A DNA stretch of 64,000 nucleotides from Teratosphaeria epicoccoides. Taxonomy: Eukaryota; Ascomycota; Dothideomycetes; Mycosphaerellales; Teratosphaeriaceae. The position numbers were made by a program, and so were the translations under genes. Position 1 is the stretch's first letter. Each line of letters starts with the position of its first letter. Under the pieces are notes generated by a model, which had not been told where the DNA came from, made no database searches, and saw nothing but the letters and a program-made list of their open reading frames with translations. The DNA is taken from contig JADDMT010000032.1 of the NCBI GenBank assembly GCA_021401465.1, positions 248,001 to 312,000 of the forward strand, read 5' to 3'. Below, piece by piece: positions 31,279 through 41,366 of the stretch.

Positions 31279-32137
31279 GGTATACCCTTGCTGGCCAAAG
31301 AGCATGCGATATGATCTTGGGTATGGGAACGAAGGATATATACATGATGGACAATGATGGACCAAGATCTTGGATGTTGAGTTTCTTTTGTTTAATGGCG
31401 CAAGTGTATTTTGATTTCATAGGTTGTGATGAAGAAATAGAAAAAACTTACCAAATTCTCCGATATCCTTGGTCTTGAGAATGAACAATATGGAAACTAA
31501 AGCACACATCAGCTGTCGGCGATTGCTATCAATTGTGAGACTGAATGATGTGCTGACTCAAGTGCTTCCCGGCGTTTCAGTCGACAGCCTCCGCTCCTTT
31601 CGCTTCATCCGCGTTGGGATATGGGGTGCTCTATCCTTCGGCGCCTTTGCCTGTCTGACGCTTGGATGGTGCAAAGAAGATTCATGTTGGATTGTCCCGA
31701 GTCCCCCCGTGATTGATTGCACTTGGGCTCCAACAGGGAGAGTGCCTTAGGTTAGCCCATTGATGGCTCTTGTAGACTATGTCGCGGCCGTCGAGATGAT
31801 ATTGTATACGTCGAGATGATATTGTATACGTCGAGATGATATTGTATACGTCGAGATGATATTGTATACGGTATTGCATTATTGAGGCTGAAAGGAAGAC
31901 TCCGCACTGTCTCCGATAACCGGAACATGGCCGCCTCGGTTCAGCGGCCGACAAGCTGGAATCATCAGCACGCAAAATGAGGTAAGCCCGCCCAAATTGT
32001 CCGGAGAAGCAGCCACTGTGGATCGTACCAAATAATGTACTCAGTAATAAACCACACGTAAACATGCATCGTTGTTATTGCTGACATCCACTCCGCTCTC
32101 TCTCATGTTCTGTCCGTTGTTCGTCGCGTCGTGAGTG
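31279..32137. other. Intergenic with a 20-bp tandem repeat
   Basis: Apart from the repeat at 31790-31869, no feature is seen. Confidence 0.5.
31790..31869. repeat. Perfect 20-bp tandem repeat, 4 copies
   Basis: Four head-to-tail copies of GTCGAGATGATATTGTATAC (boundaries to within about 2 bp). 20 bp is not a multiple of 3 and lies outside genes. Confidence 0.9.
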
Positions 32138-33403
32138 ATGCCTGACTTTCCTGCGCACGCCTCGCCGGCCTTCCTGCCCCTCGCCCAGCCCCGCCCTGCG
32201 AAGGACAGGACCGTCTCACAGCTCGACCTCAATCAAGAAGGAGCGCAAAGCAGAGACGCGCGACAACAGGGCAACGACGCTGCTGCTCCACCACCACTGG
32301 TGTCCCCCGCGCTCACGCCGCCGCGCACGCCCTTCACCGTCGATGACCACCGACCCAACCGCCTCCCAAAGTCGATTCCCGTCGGCTCTCCGACTCAGAG
32401 CGAAGCAGCGGCTGAGCAATCCAAACTTCTCCCAAAACTTCCCGAGGTATGGTGCGAAGTCCGCGCGCGGATCCCGACCACGACGGGCCAGGAGATGTTC
32501 TTGCATCTCTACCATAACAACGTAGATGACAAGGAGCATCTGGCGATCGTCTTCGGACCGCATATCCGAAGCAAGAGTTTAGATGCGCCGCGGCCTGGCG
32601 AGACGGAGCGGGATCGCATGATCAGGGGAGCATATGTTGGCAAGTTGTTCCCGGGGAGGACGAGCAGTCGTGTTCAGCAAGTGCGTCGAGAGGCGGGCGT
32701 GAGTGCGGTTGAGTCGCCGAGGCCGAGCGCGGAGTACCTTGGGCAACTGAACGGAGCGGGAGAGCGGGAGAGCAGCCACGAGAGTACCGGGGAAGAAAAT
32801 CCTACAGAGGGAATGGGACCGGCGATGGTGAGGATACACAGCGAATGCTACACTGGCGAGACAGTCTGGTCCGCACGGTGCGATTGTGGAGAACAGCTCG
32901 ATGAAGCTGCACGCCTCATGTCTCTCCCTGCGCCTTCCGCTCCTTCGACTCCAGGCAGTGAACTAGGGGAGCAGCATCTGCATGCTTTGAATGGGAGCAA
33001 GCTGCCGTCGTGTGGAGGTGTCATTGTATATCTACGGCAGGAAGGGAGAGGAATCGGACTGCTTGCGAAGCTGCAAGCGTACAACCTGCAAGATCTCGGC
33101 CACGATACGATGGAAGCGAATCTGCTCTTACGGCATCCTGGTGACGCTCGTTCTTACGGTCTAGCTACTGCCATACTCCTTGACCTAGATTTGGGCGGTG
33201 ATCGTGGCATCAAGCTGCTCACGAATAACCCGGAGAAGGTCAGAGCAGTCGAGGGGCCCAAGAGGGAGGTCAAGGTGGTGGAGAGGATACCGATGATTCC
33301 ACTGGCTTGGAAATCGGGCGGGAAAGAGGGAGTACATGGTCCGGAGGTGGAGAGGTACATCTCGACCAAGATCGAGAAGTTCAAGCATATGTTCAGCGGA
33401 TGA
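32138..33403 (+). CDS. RIB1: GTP cyclohydrolase II (riboflavin biosynthesis)
   Basis: 421 aa from ATG 32138. Converts GTP to 2,5-diamino-6-ribosylamino-pyrimidinone 5'-phosphate, the first step of riboflavin synthesis. The catalytic domain starts near residue 225: VRIHSECYTGETVWSARCDC carries the three zinc cysteines, IVYLRQEGRGIGL binds GTP, and AYNLQDLGHDTMEANLLL and LLTNNPEKVRAVEG complete the signature. A ~35-residue Ser/Pro-rich insert lies between the zinc site and YLRQEGRG, and the N-terminal ~220 residues are a fungal extension, partly disordered. Complete single-exon gene. Confidence 0.93.
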   Translation: MPDFPAHASPAFLPLAQPRPAKDRTVSQLDLNQEGAQSRDARQQGNDAAAPPPLVSPALTPPRTPFTVDDHRPNRLPKSIPVGSPTQSEAAAEQSKLLPKLPEVWCEVRARIPTTTGQEMFLHLYHNNVDDKEHLAIVFGPHIRSKSLDAPRPGETERDRMIRGAYVGKLFPGRTSSRVQQVRREAGVSAVESPRPSAEYLGQLNGAGERESSHESTGEENPTEGMGPAMVRIHSECYTGETVWSARCDCGEQLDEAARLMSLPAPSAPSTPGSELGEQHLHALNGSKLPSCGGVIVYLRQEGRGIGLLAKLQAYNLQDLGHDTMEANLLLRHPGDARSYGLATAILLDLDLGGDRGIKLLTNNPEKVRAVEGPKREVKVVERIPMIPLAWKSGGKEGVHGPEVERYISTKIEKFKHMFSG

Positions 33404-34641
33404 TGCAGGAACCGATGGTACGTGAGGTACGGAGCTATACAAGCGGTGTCAGGCAAGTACAAGACATTATGGCCGATCTCAGGCCCCACAGCTGGGGATG
33501 AGATGTGGGTCCGGCGCTCTCGCGAGACGGCCACCGAGCCATGCGTTTTATTGTGGCATGACGCTGCAATTGCCCCTTCAATGGCCGGCAAGGAGCGACC
33601 GGATGCTAAGCCTCGCTGTCCGAGACCTTGAAGCAATGCCCGGCTCAAGACAGCACAGCAGGGACTGCTTCAAAACAGTAGACGTTGCTTCGGCGCAGGA
33701 TCGTATCAGCGGGGTGGTTCGCCTTGCCGGACCAGTTAGCACATGAGGGACGGTACTCAGGATCGAGTGGGATGTCAAAAGTTACATAGCGCAGACGCCT
33801 GAGGCGGACGACCACGTTCCAAGGCCGCAGTGAGGCCGCGAGACACTGTACATATTGTACATATGGGTTGGCTGCATGAGATTTGCATACACTAGGCATT
33901 GCTAGATCAGAGCACTACTGTAGTACTGCCTTGCCTTTGCGATGCTAGCGTTCGTCCCGGATTAAGCGTTGCCACAGCATTCTGATCCTCCACTTCCCGG
34001 CGAGAGGCCGGGTCTGGGTTTGCGAGTACTTTGTACTTCAGAAAGGCAGATCTTTGGAGGCGTTCATGTTGGGAACATGGAGAGGCGACTTTTGTGCATG
34101 GCACTGCTAGGTAAACCACTGCTCGGCCGCATCTGATACACCGACCAGCCTTCTCTCCTCGCCCAATAATCCCCCGGTTCCACCTCATAATTGCTGGAAG
34201 GACAGTTCCGCCACCATGATTGCCAAGACGGGACGAGAAAGCGGGGACCATAATACAATGACGCTACATCGGTGAAGGCTCCGTCCTCATGCGTCAAATA
34301 TGCCGCGCATATTGCGACGCGGGACGAAGATGTGGGGAGGCTTCCGTGGTGGAGGCGCGGGGAGGACAACAAGAAGCTAAAGCGTCTCTGTTGCCCCTCG
34401 ACACGCTTCTCTCACGTCTTTTAGACTACTCTAGCCCTGCCCGAGGCAGTCATGTTGGTGATTCGGGCCGATGTATACAGATCTCCCCTCCTCTTGTTCA
34501 AGGGAGCGGATGTTCGGGATCGACATGAGTGTTTGTCGGGTGGTCGGACGCTTGGGAGTATAAGAAAGGGTGGGTGCGCTGCTCTTCTTTGTACGTAGCT
34601 TCGGGACTGGGTGTAGTGCGTTTTCAAACACAGCGACAAGT
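33404..34641. other. Intergenic, upstream of the alpha-galactosidase gene
   Basis: 1.2 kb without a supported gene; a TATA-like element lies at 34559. ORFs there are short and domain-less. Confidence 0.5.
34559..34564 (+). promoter_or_regulatory. TATA-like element
   Basis: TATAAG, 83 bp upstream of ATG 34642, a plausible core promoter position. Confidence 0.35.
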
Positions 34642-36211
34642 ATGGGCATCAGACGGGTGATGGCTGTTGCCGCGGCGACGGCTGCGACGCTGGCCACCAG
34701 CGCATCGGCGTCAGTGCTCATGGCGAATAGTCTGGCTGCCACTCCTCAGATGGGTTGGGATAACTGGAACGCCTTCGGGTGCGACGTCTCCGAGGACCTT
34801 CTGCTGGGCACTGCACAACGCATGGTCGAACTGGGTCTTCGCGATCTGGGCTACGAATATGTCATCCTCGACGACTGCTGGTCGGATGGTCGGTATGCGA
34901 ACGACACTCTCAAGCCGGACTTCACCAAGTTCCCGAACGGGATGAAGGCGGTGGCGGATCGAATCCATGCCCTCGGACTGAAGTTCGGCATGTATTCCTC
35001 GGCTGGAAAGTACACTTGCGGCATGTATGCTGGATCTCTGGGCTATGAGAAGATCGACGCGGAGACTTTTGCTGGCTGGGGCGTGGATTATTTGAAATAT
35101 GATAACTGCTACAACCTCGGCCAGTCTGGCAATGCCAACATTTCCTACCAACGATACTCTCGCATGTCTGTTGCCCTCAATGAGACTGGGCGCGAGATCC
35201 TGTATGGAATGTGCAATTGGGGCCAGGACCGCCCGTTTGACTGGGCCTATTCGATTGCGAATAGTTGGAGGGCGACTGGAGACATCTATGACAGCTTCGA
35301 CCGGCCGGATGTGAGATGTCCTTGTGAAGAGAAAGAGGGCATCGCTTGTCCCTTCGCTGGCTACCACTGCAGTGTTATGAACATCATCAACAAGGTTGTT
35401 TGGTTCATCCACCGCAGCCAGCCGGGTGGATGGAACGACCTGGATATGTTGGAAGTTGGAAATGTAAGCCGCCCTCGCGTCCTTGACTAGCTTCATGTCT
35501 GACTATGTGCTCACCTGCATCGACCTCTATCCACAGGGCGGTCAGACCGATGATGAGTACATGACACACATGACTATGTGGGCGGCACTCAAGTCTCCAC
35601 TCATCATGGGCACCGACATTCGCACCCTGGACGCCAACAGCTACAGCATCTACACGAACCCTGCCGTCCTGGCTATTTCACAAGACACCGCAGGCTCTTC
35701 CGCGCAGCGACGCTGGAGATACTTCGTACAGTCCACAGATATGTACGGCAAGGGCGAGATCCAATTCTGGGCTGGTAGCCTGTCTCAAGGCGACTACGTG
35801 GCGATCTTCCTCAATGCCGCGAACCAGGACGTCATGATGAATGCGACGTTGGCGGATGTCTTTCTGGACCAGGGATACACGAATGCGCCGCAGGCGAAGC
35901 AGAACTGGGACGTCTACGATCTCTGGGCCAACCGGATGCCGAGTGCGGTGGCGGATGCGATTCTCGCCGCAAACTCCACCGTGGCCATGGACCCGCATTC
36001 CACGAGCCGGTATCTGTACAATGCGACTGCGCAGAGCTATGCAGCCGGCATCGCCAAGAACGAGACGGTGCTTATGGGGCAGCAGGTCGGAACCTGGTCG
36101 GCTGGTGCGATGAGCGAGTGGCAGGTCGTGGTGCCAAGGCACGGTGTGAAAGCATACAGGCTGAGGCCGGGAGGTGCGGCTGTGACGAAGAGGAAGCGAG
36201 ACGAGTTGTAA
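34642..36211 (+). CDS. GH27 alpha-galactosidase with C-terminal RDEL
   Basis: Exons 34642-35463 and 35537-36211 (73-nt GTAAGC...CACAG intron, phase 0) give 498 aa. Hydrolyses terminal alpha-1,6-galactosides (melibiose, raffinose, galactomannan). A signal peptide (alanine-rich, residues ~1-24) precedes the GH27 core: TPQMGWDNWNAFGC, YVILDDCW, the nucleophile Asp in VDYLKYDNCYN and the acid/base Asp in NSWRATGDIYDSFD. WNDLDMLEVGN lies at the exon junction. A C-terminal beta-domain follows with several N-glycosylation sequons. The protein ends KRKRDEL, a KDEL-type ER retrieval signal, unusual for an enzyme expected to be secreted. ATG 34642 was chosen because it gives the signal peptide. Confidence 0.92.
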
Positions 36212-36241
36212 TTGACGTGGCTGCTGATCGTGCCTGAAATG

Positions 36242-37805
36242 CTACTCCTCCAGATCTTCTCTGACGAAATCCGGCATTGCCATGTCCTCGACCACCTCAT
36301 TGATATCGCCCTCGACCTTCTCCTCTCCCGCGGACCCGTCTCTCGTCATTTGATCAATCCTCCGGATCTCATCAGTCTGCACGTCGTATTCCCACCCGAA
36401 TCTCGCCAGGATTCTCGGCACGTAGACGCCACGGGTCCCATTCAACTTCTGCATGTCCGCTTCCATCATGTACGCCTGTCGCACCAGAGTCTTTGCTTTG
36501 GGGTGCTCGAGACCCAGGCAAATTGCTACTGTCCTGAGCTCGTCCATACTGGCCTTGTACGCCGATGACAGGTGTGAGGCGGAACCTCGAGAACGGGTGA
36601 GGACGTAGGACATCTGGTGCACGTATCTCATGTAGGGGCTGTATGTCTCTCGTCAATTCGGCTTGGGACATGTGGTAGGATGGAAGGAGAACGACTTACA
36701 CGATCGCGAACACGCTGGAATTCGCTAGATTCAGATGGCTCTTGTGGTGATACGCTTCGTCGATTGATGATTGTAAATGGTCGCATGCGCTCCGCTTCGC
36801 AAGAATGGCCGATGCCCGGGCTGGCGTGAGGTCAAAGTCAACTTCCTCGAGAGCGTCTTTGATTACTTGCAAGGACTTCAACACCGCACCCAGCTGGAAG
36901 GACTTCAGCTCATTGTGCTCGTGCTCTAGACCGGAGAGATTGCAACGCTGGCAACTGCACTTGAACCCCAAGGCTTTCCAGCGTAATCGTCGAACGTGAA
37001 AGTGGTCATTGTTGTAGCTCACAGCAATCTCGTCACCTTCCTTGATGTCACGGACTGCTCTGACGACAAGCGCGCCAATGTCAGGGTTCCAATTCGCCTC
37101 TGCGTTCGGAGTGCACGAGTGATTGATCATGCAGAAGCTTTCGAAGAGACGCCACGCACTGCTCCCCTGGCTGTCGATCAAACTGACGCCCATTTCGCGG
37201 AAGAGACTGAGAAGCTCCCTAGCAAAACAACATCTAGCCGTCAACTCGCCCCTGTCCTCTCTAAAGAGCTGATTCTGGAGGGCCGCAGCGCTCTGCATGT
37301 TGATGTACACTGGAGCCTTGCGCTGAGCAACCCTGATCAGCGCTTGTTGATCGACTTCGCTCATCCGTCGAACGAGCTCGCACATGTGCTGGAAGGCTGG
37401 CTCAGATGGCAGAGCGCGATTGTTGATCATACGGTCAGGCCTGGAGCATTGAATCAGAGGTGGCTCTGAAATGACGACTTCAGATGGACGGAGGTTGCGG
37501 TCTGCGAACAGGCCATAGCCATGCAGAGAAGAACGTCTCCATTGATGTTTAGTGGGCTGTGTGATGAAACGACTGTCGTTGACAAGAGGAATGCTGTCGA
37601 TGCCTGCCATGAGCCCAGAGCTCAACTGAGTTGGATGGTGCTTGGGTTCCTGGTCGAATTGAGGGGTGAGGCTTTTTTGCTCGCTGCTGCGTGGTGCTTG
37701 TGACGCGAAATCAGTAGAAAAACAAAGCATCGTCCGACTGCTTCCAAAATCTTCTCGTCGGAGCGCGACCAGTGCCCTAGATGGACACAGACGCAAATGG
37801 GTCAT
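36242..37805 (-). CDS. SET-domain protein (tandem copy 1)
   Basis: Exons 36700-37805 and 36242-36638; the 61-nt intron has GTAAGT and ACATACAG, phase 2; 500 aa from ATG 37805. An alternative start is ATG 37610 (MAGIDSIPLVND). Domains: SET N-region SSLHGYGLFADRNLRPSEVV, SET-C core FCMINHSCTPNAEANWNP and GDEIAVSYNN, then post-SET cysteines in FKCSCQRC. The C-terminal ~170 residues are helical, with LGLEHPKAKTLV, shared with the neighbouring gene. Such SMYD-like fungal SET proteins are predicted lysine methyltransferases; substrates are unknown. Only 83 bp separate its ATG from the stop of the upstream SET gene. Confidence 0.85.
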
Positions 37806-37888
37806 GTTGACACTCGATGAGGCTCGAATACATACAAAAACCGCTCGACACCAACGACTGTCCCCGGCCTTCAGTGCGATGGTGCTAC

Positions 37889-39154
37889 TCACTCCTCTCC
37901 ATTCCAGTATCCCAGCCTGTCAATCTCGCGCTTCTCGTGATCGAACTTCCAGCACCTCTTCACCAAGATCCGCCACAGCGCCGCCCGCGCTTGGGTAGTC
38001 TCTTGCCCGGTAAGGTCGATGCGTGCCATATCCCACGCGCTTATGACGGCCGCTCTCGTCTTGGGATGCTCAAAACCAAGACAGTCGCCTAGGATCCCGA
38101 CCTCTTTGTAGCGGCATAATGATGCCGATAGAAGATTGACTCGGTCACCGCAGGCAATCCACATGGAAATGTTTAACATTTGAAGGGCTTGGAATATCAT
38201 TGAGTGGCAGCTGAATCTGGGATTCTCCTCGATGAGCCACTCGTCGGAAATGACTTGAGCCGCATGGATCAATTTTTCGATAAGCGCCCAGTTCGTGTAC
38301 ATCGCTCGTGCTATCTCTTTAGTAACATCGAAGTCCAGTCGACGATGTCGTCCCAGCCACTGGTTTTTGAACGATAGAAGGGTGTCCGAAGCTGCAGAGT
38401 ATTTCTGATACTGGGCTTCGAGTCTTACGAAATTGGCGCCGGTCGCCGAGCACGTCTCGCAACGACATCGAAAACGCAGTGCCTTCCAGCGATCTGCCCT
38501 GGGAACGAGGGGATTGTGTAGGTACGAGATGGTAACCTCCTCATCCTCTTCGATACTTCGAATCGCCCTTACAACCAGAATTTCAAGCTCCGGATTCCAC
38601 GCAGCTTCTGCGTTTGGCTTGCACGCGTGATTAAATCGGTGGAAGTTGCTGAACAGCTGGAAAGTCTCCCGTCTCGAAGCCCCCTGAAGTCGATTTCCTT
38701 GAACGTAGACTGCTGCCCAAAGCTGCTTCTCCACGGCGCTGAGTTGCCTCTCGCATCCTGATGATTCCTTCAAGAGGCTTTCAAGCCGGGCTACGCTGTC
38801 TATCCTGACATATTGGACGGTATGAGCCTTCATGATGCGGATGAGACTCGATTTCTGGGCATCCTCAAGAGCGCTCGCTTGTGCCAGCAGGTCGATGGTC
38901 GCATCTCTCGGAGGGTCGAGGTTGATATCGAGCTGTGGCGCAGGAATTTGCAGCAAGGGCGTCTCCATCATCACGATCTCGCTGGTTCGAAGATCTGAGA
39001 TGGTGAAGAGACCATTGCCATGAATGGAGGATCGTCTTGAACTCCAGTCCAGGTACTCCCACTCGTCAGTGGAATCATTGAGCAACGTGCACCGGGCGCT
39101 CGATGTGCTGCTGCTGCTGCTGCTGCTGTCAACGTCGCCACGCGTGGTAACCAT
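37889..39154 (-). CDS. SET-domain protein (tandem copy 2)
   Basis: 421 aa, single exon, ATG 39152-39154. It begins with a Ser run encoded by an (AGC)n microsatellite (39107-39128). SET motifs: SSIHGNGLFTISDLRTSEIV, FHRFNHACKPNAEAAWNP, EVTISYLHNP and post-SET FRCRCETC. In the core the usual NHSC is NHAC, so the Ser is replaced; in many SMYD-type proteins this position tolerates change, but activity is not assured. The C-terminal region has LGFEHPKTRAAVI, as in the next gene downstream. Same orientation, same domain order and shared tail show a tandem duplication; this copy lacks the intron. Confidence 0.85.
   Translation of the reverse strand: MVTTRGDVDSSSSSSSTSSARCTLLNDSTDEWEYLDWSSRRSSIHGNGLFTISDLRTSEIVMMETPLLQIPAPQLDINLDPPRDATIDLLAQASALEDAQKSSLIRIMKAHTVQYVRIDSVARLESLLKESSGCERQLSAVEKQLWAAVYVQGNRLQGASRRETFQLFSNFHRFNHACKPNAEAAWNPELEILVVRAIRSIEEDEEVTISYLHNPLVPRADRWKALRFRCRCETCSATGANFVRLEAQYQKYSAASDTLLSFKNQWLGRHRRLDFDVTKEIARAMYTNWALIEKLIHAAQVISDEWLIEENPRFSCHSMIFQALQMLNISMWIACGDRVNLLSASLCRYKEVGILGDCLGFEHPKTRAAVISAWDMARIDLTGQETTQARAALWRILVKRCWKFDHEKREIDRLGYWNGEE
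39107..39128. repeat. (GCT)n microsatellite within coding sequence
   Basis: Encodes the polyserine run near the N-terminus of SET copy 2 on the minus strand. Confidence 0.9.
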
Positions 39155-39638
39155 GCTAACGAATTGCTGCTGGCCGTAATGTCAACTTCTAGCAATGTGT
39201 GCTGCACTTGATGCTCCAATTGATGGCTGTAGTCACGGGATTGACATACTGCAACAATGGATTCAGAAGAACGATAGGTCTCCAGAATCTACTCGCTGCA
39301 GTGTCTGCTCGATGTCTTGCTTCGAGCGCGAGACTGCGAATGTTGGCGAAGGATTCCGTGGCCCGCTACCTAATTGATGTTGCGTATGAAGGATACGATC
39401 AATGCGAGTGTCAATCCAGAGTATGAGAAGGCACGAGAACGCCAGCTGAGGTCTGCCATCGCCATGGCTGGCTCGCCTGTCCCGATAAAAGAAAGCACCG
39501 TCCAGCTCGGATCAGGGAACAATCTGGATAATTTCGGAAAGTGCAAAGACTGGGCGCGAAGCTCCACGGAGATTGCATTTGCTTGCAGGCACGTTATATA
39601 GGAACGACAACCGTGGTGTCTGTTCGGAAGCAACTACC
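39155..39638. other. Divergent intergenic region
   Basis: Between SET copy 2 and the small hypothetical gene. A TATATA at 39595-39600 lies 39 bp before ATG 39639; otherwise nothing recognised. Confidence 0.45.
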
Positions 39639-40010
39639 ATGGCAGGAAGGATGAGCGACAGCGACGGGAGTGTCACTCGCCTGCAGCATCCAGCAGGCAC
39701 GATCATGAGCAGGACTGATCGTGATACTGCTCCAACGGAAGTCGTGCCGCCTCAATCACAAATGCCCGATTCACGGCAAGATGTTGGCGACGGATTTCCA
39801 AGTCCAATAGGTACGTCTCCAACGTCAGAACAACCATTCATTGCTGACCATGAGCACGCAGACGAGCAACGGCTGCAGCGTGCGGAGGATGTCGCAGACC
39901 AGGTCATGCGAATTCGGCGACGGGATGGCTTCTATCAGCCGACTCGGGAACAGTTGGACTCGAGTACCGAAGTTATCCGTCTGTGGCCTTGGCAAAAGCC
40001 GAACTACTGA
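39639..40010 (+). CDS. Small hydrophilic protein, unknown
   Basis: 123 aa from ATG 39639 (the open frame extends upstream to 39573 without another ATG). Acidic, Ser/Asp/Gln-rich N-terminal part; a short charged helix near the end (QRLQRAEDVADQVMRIRRRD), ending STEVIRLWPWQKPNY. No domain recognised. A TATATA sits just upstream. It could be a real small fungal-specific protein; size and lack of homology keep confidence low. Confidence 0.4.
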   Translation: MAGRMSDSDGSVTRLQHPAGTIMSRTDRDTAPTEVVPPQSQMPDSRQDVGDGFPSPIGTSPTSEQPFIADHEHADEQRLQRAEDVADQVMRIRRRDGFYQPTREQLDSSTEVIRLWPWQKPNY

Positions 40011-40275
40011 GACGCAAGAGCGTTGCTGAAGGGTCCGCAGGGACCAGCAAAGGCAGGTCTAAGCACAGATGCTGCGCCTTGATGTAGACCAAGACGGAGG
40101 CAATCTTGCGCCTGTCCATCGTCGAGGGAGCCTAGATGCGACAGCTGCATTGAAGACTTCTACGCAACATCACCACAGCTCGCTGTGCTAGGCCAAATCG
40201 GTATCATTCAATCCCGCCTGAACTTTCCCAACAATTCCCAACACCCAGATCTCGCAAGACTTCCATACGAAATCC

Positions 40276-41112
40276 TTACATGACAACACAGATCTTGATG
40301 CCACAGATACGAATGCCGTTGTCTTGCGGCTGCTGATAGCCACCCTGTCCATCATGCTGCTGCTGCTGCTGGCCACCATATTGCATCTGCTGTTGCGGGT
40401 GGCCCGGTTGCGCACCAGGATAGCCACCCGCCGCGTGCTGGGCGTATGATCCGCCTCCATAATTCGGAGCCCCACCCAAGGGGTACGCAGTCTGGTAATG
40501 CGGTTGTCCGTACTGCTGATGCTGGGGCTGATGCGCATCGCCATAGTCGTAATGCTGGGGTTGCCATTGTCCGGCACCAGCCTGGCCGCCAGTAAGATCG
40601 ATATAGATACGGCCTTCGTTGGCTTCAGTGTGTTGCTGTAGGCCCAATTCTCGACATAATTGCTCCACTTTTGGCTTGATCTTCTGAATATGGCCTGGAG
40701 AGTGATTGCCTTTGCCGACGATGACATGGAGATGTGTTTGGCCCGTCTGTTTCGCATACCGGATGCGCTGCTCCAGGATCTCTTCAGCCTCTTCTACGTA
40801 TTGGCCATGCAGGTCTATGGTGTCGGCCTGCACCTTTCCCACTGCATTATTCTCGCGGAAAATATATTCTGATGCTTGCTTGTTGTGCTGATCTGCGGAT
40901 GCGGCGTGTTTCTTGCTCTGTTCGCTCATTTCATGCGCGCGCGCTCCATCGCCCTGATCGTATGCTTTTCGCGCCTCGGCTGCATAGTGCTGGTGCTGGC
41001 CTTGTTCTTTGCGGGCCAACTCGCGCAGACGATCGTACTCTTGTTCAGCGTTGGCGGACGGACCATGGTTGAAAGCGCCGCCGCCGAGTTGTGTGTGACG
41101 CCCGTGTGACAT
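40276..41112 (-). CDS. DUF1771-Smr domain protein with C-terminal CaaX box
   Basis: 278 aa from ATG 41110-41112. Residues ~22-90 are the DUF1771 helix pair (EYDRLRELARKEQGQHQHY ... AHEMSEQSKKHA); residues ~95-175 are the Smr domain, with DTIDLHGQYVEEAEEIL, HVIVGKGNHSPGH and GRIYIDLTGG. Smr domains bind or cleave nucleic acid; eukaryotic DUF1771-Smr proteins act in mRNA surveillance (Cue2/N4BP2 relatives). The C-terminal ~90 residues are Gln/Gly/Tyr/Pro-rich, with a polyQ run encoded by a CTG/CAG microsatellite (40350-40375). The last residues are CGIKICVVM; CVVM fits a farnesylation CaaX motif, suggesting membrane anchoring. Complete single-exon gene. Confidence 0.88.
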   Translation of the reverse strand: MSHGRHTQLGGGAFNHGPSANAEQEYDRLRELARKEQGQHQHYAAEARKAYDQGDGARAHEMSEQSKKHAASADQHNKQASEYIFRENNAVGKVQADTIDLHGQYVEEAEEILEQRIRYAKQTGQTHLHVIVGKGNHSPGHIQKIKPKVEQLCRELGLQQHTEANEGRIYIDLTGGQAGAGQWQPQHYDYGDAHQPQHQQYGQPHYQTAYPLGGAPNYGGGSYAQHAAGGYPGAQPGHPQQQMQYGGQQQQQHDGQGGYQQPQDNGIRICGIKICVVM

Positions 41113-41366
41113 GGTGAGGTGTGTCAATGTTGAGGAATGAGTATCAGTGGCAATAATGAAGGTGAAGTTGAAGAGAAATGCAGGTGGTCAACAGAGAGGC
41201 TGGGCTGGATCAATGTATTTCTTGGTAGCCGGAACATCCAAGGTTGGCGCTAGCCCCAGCTTGCAGGTACGCGAAGCTGAGCCCTGAGCCAATGCCTGTA
41301 GGTATGTACTGTGGCTGTAGAGATGTTTTACATGTACGTACCTTGCGTCATCGCCAACATGATTCA

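Noticed and set aside
30793..31365. 190-aa Thr/Ala/Ser-rich minus ORF
   Set aside because: Antisense shadow of the Gly codons in the low-complexity protein.
33154..33648. 164-aa minus ORF over the end of RIB1
   Set aside because: Antisense of a clearly conserved gene; no domain.
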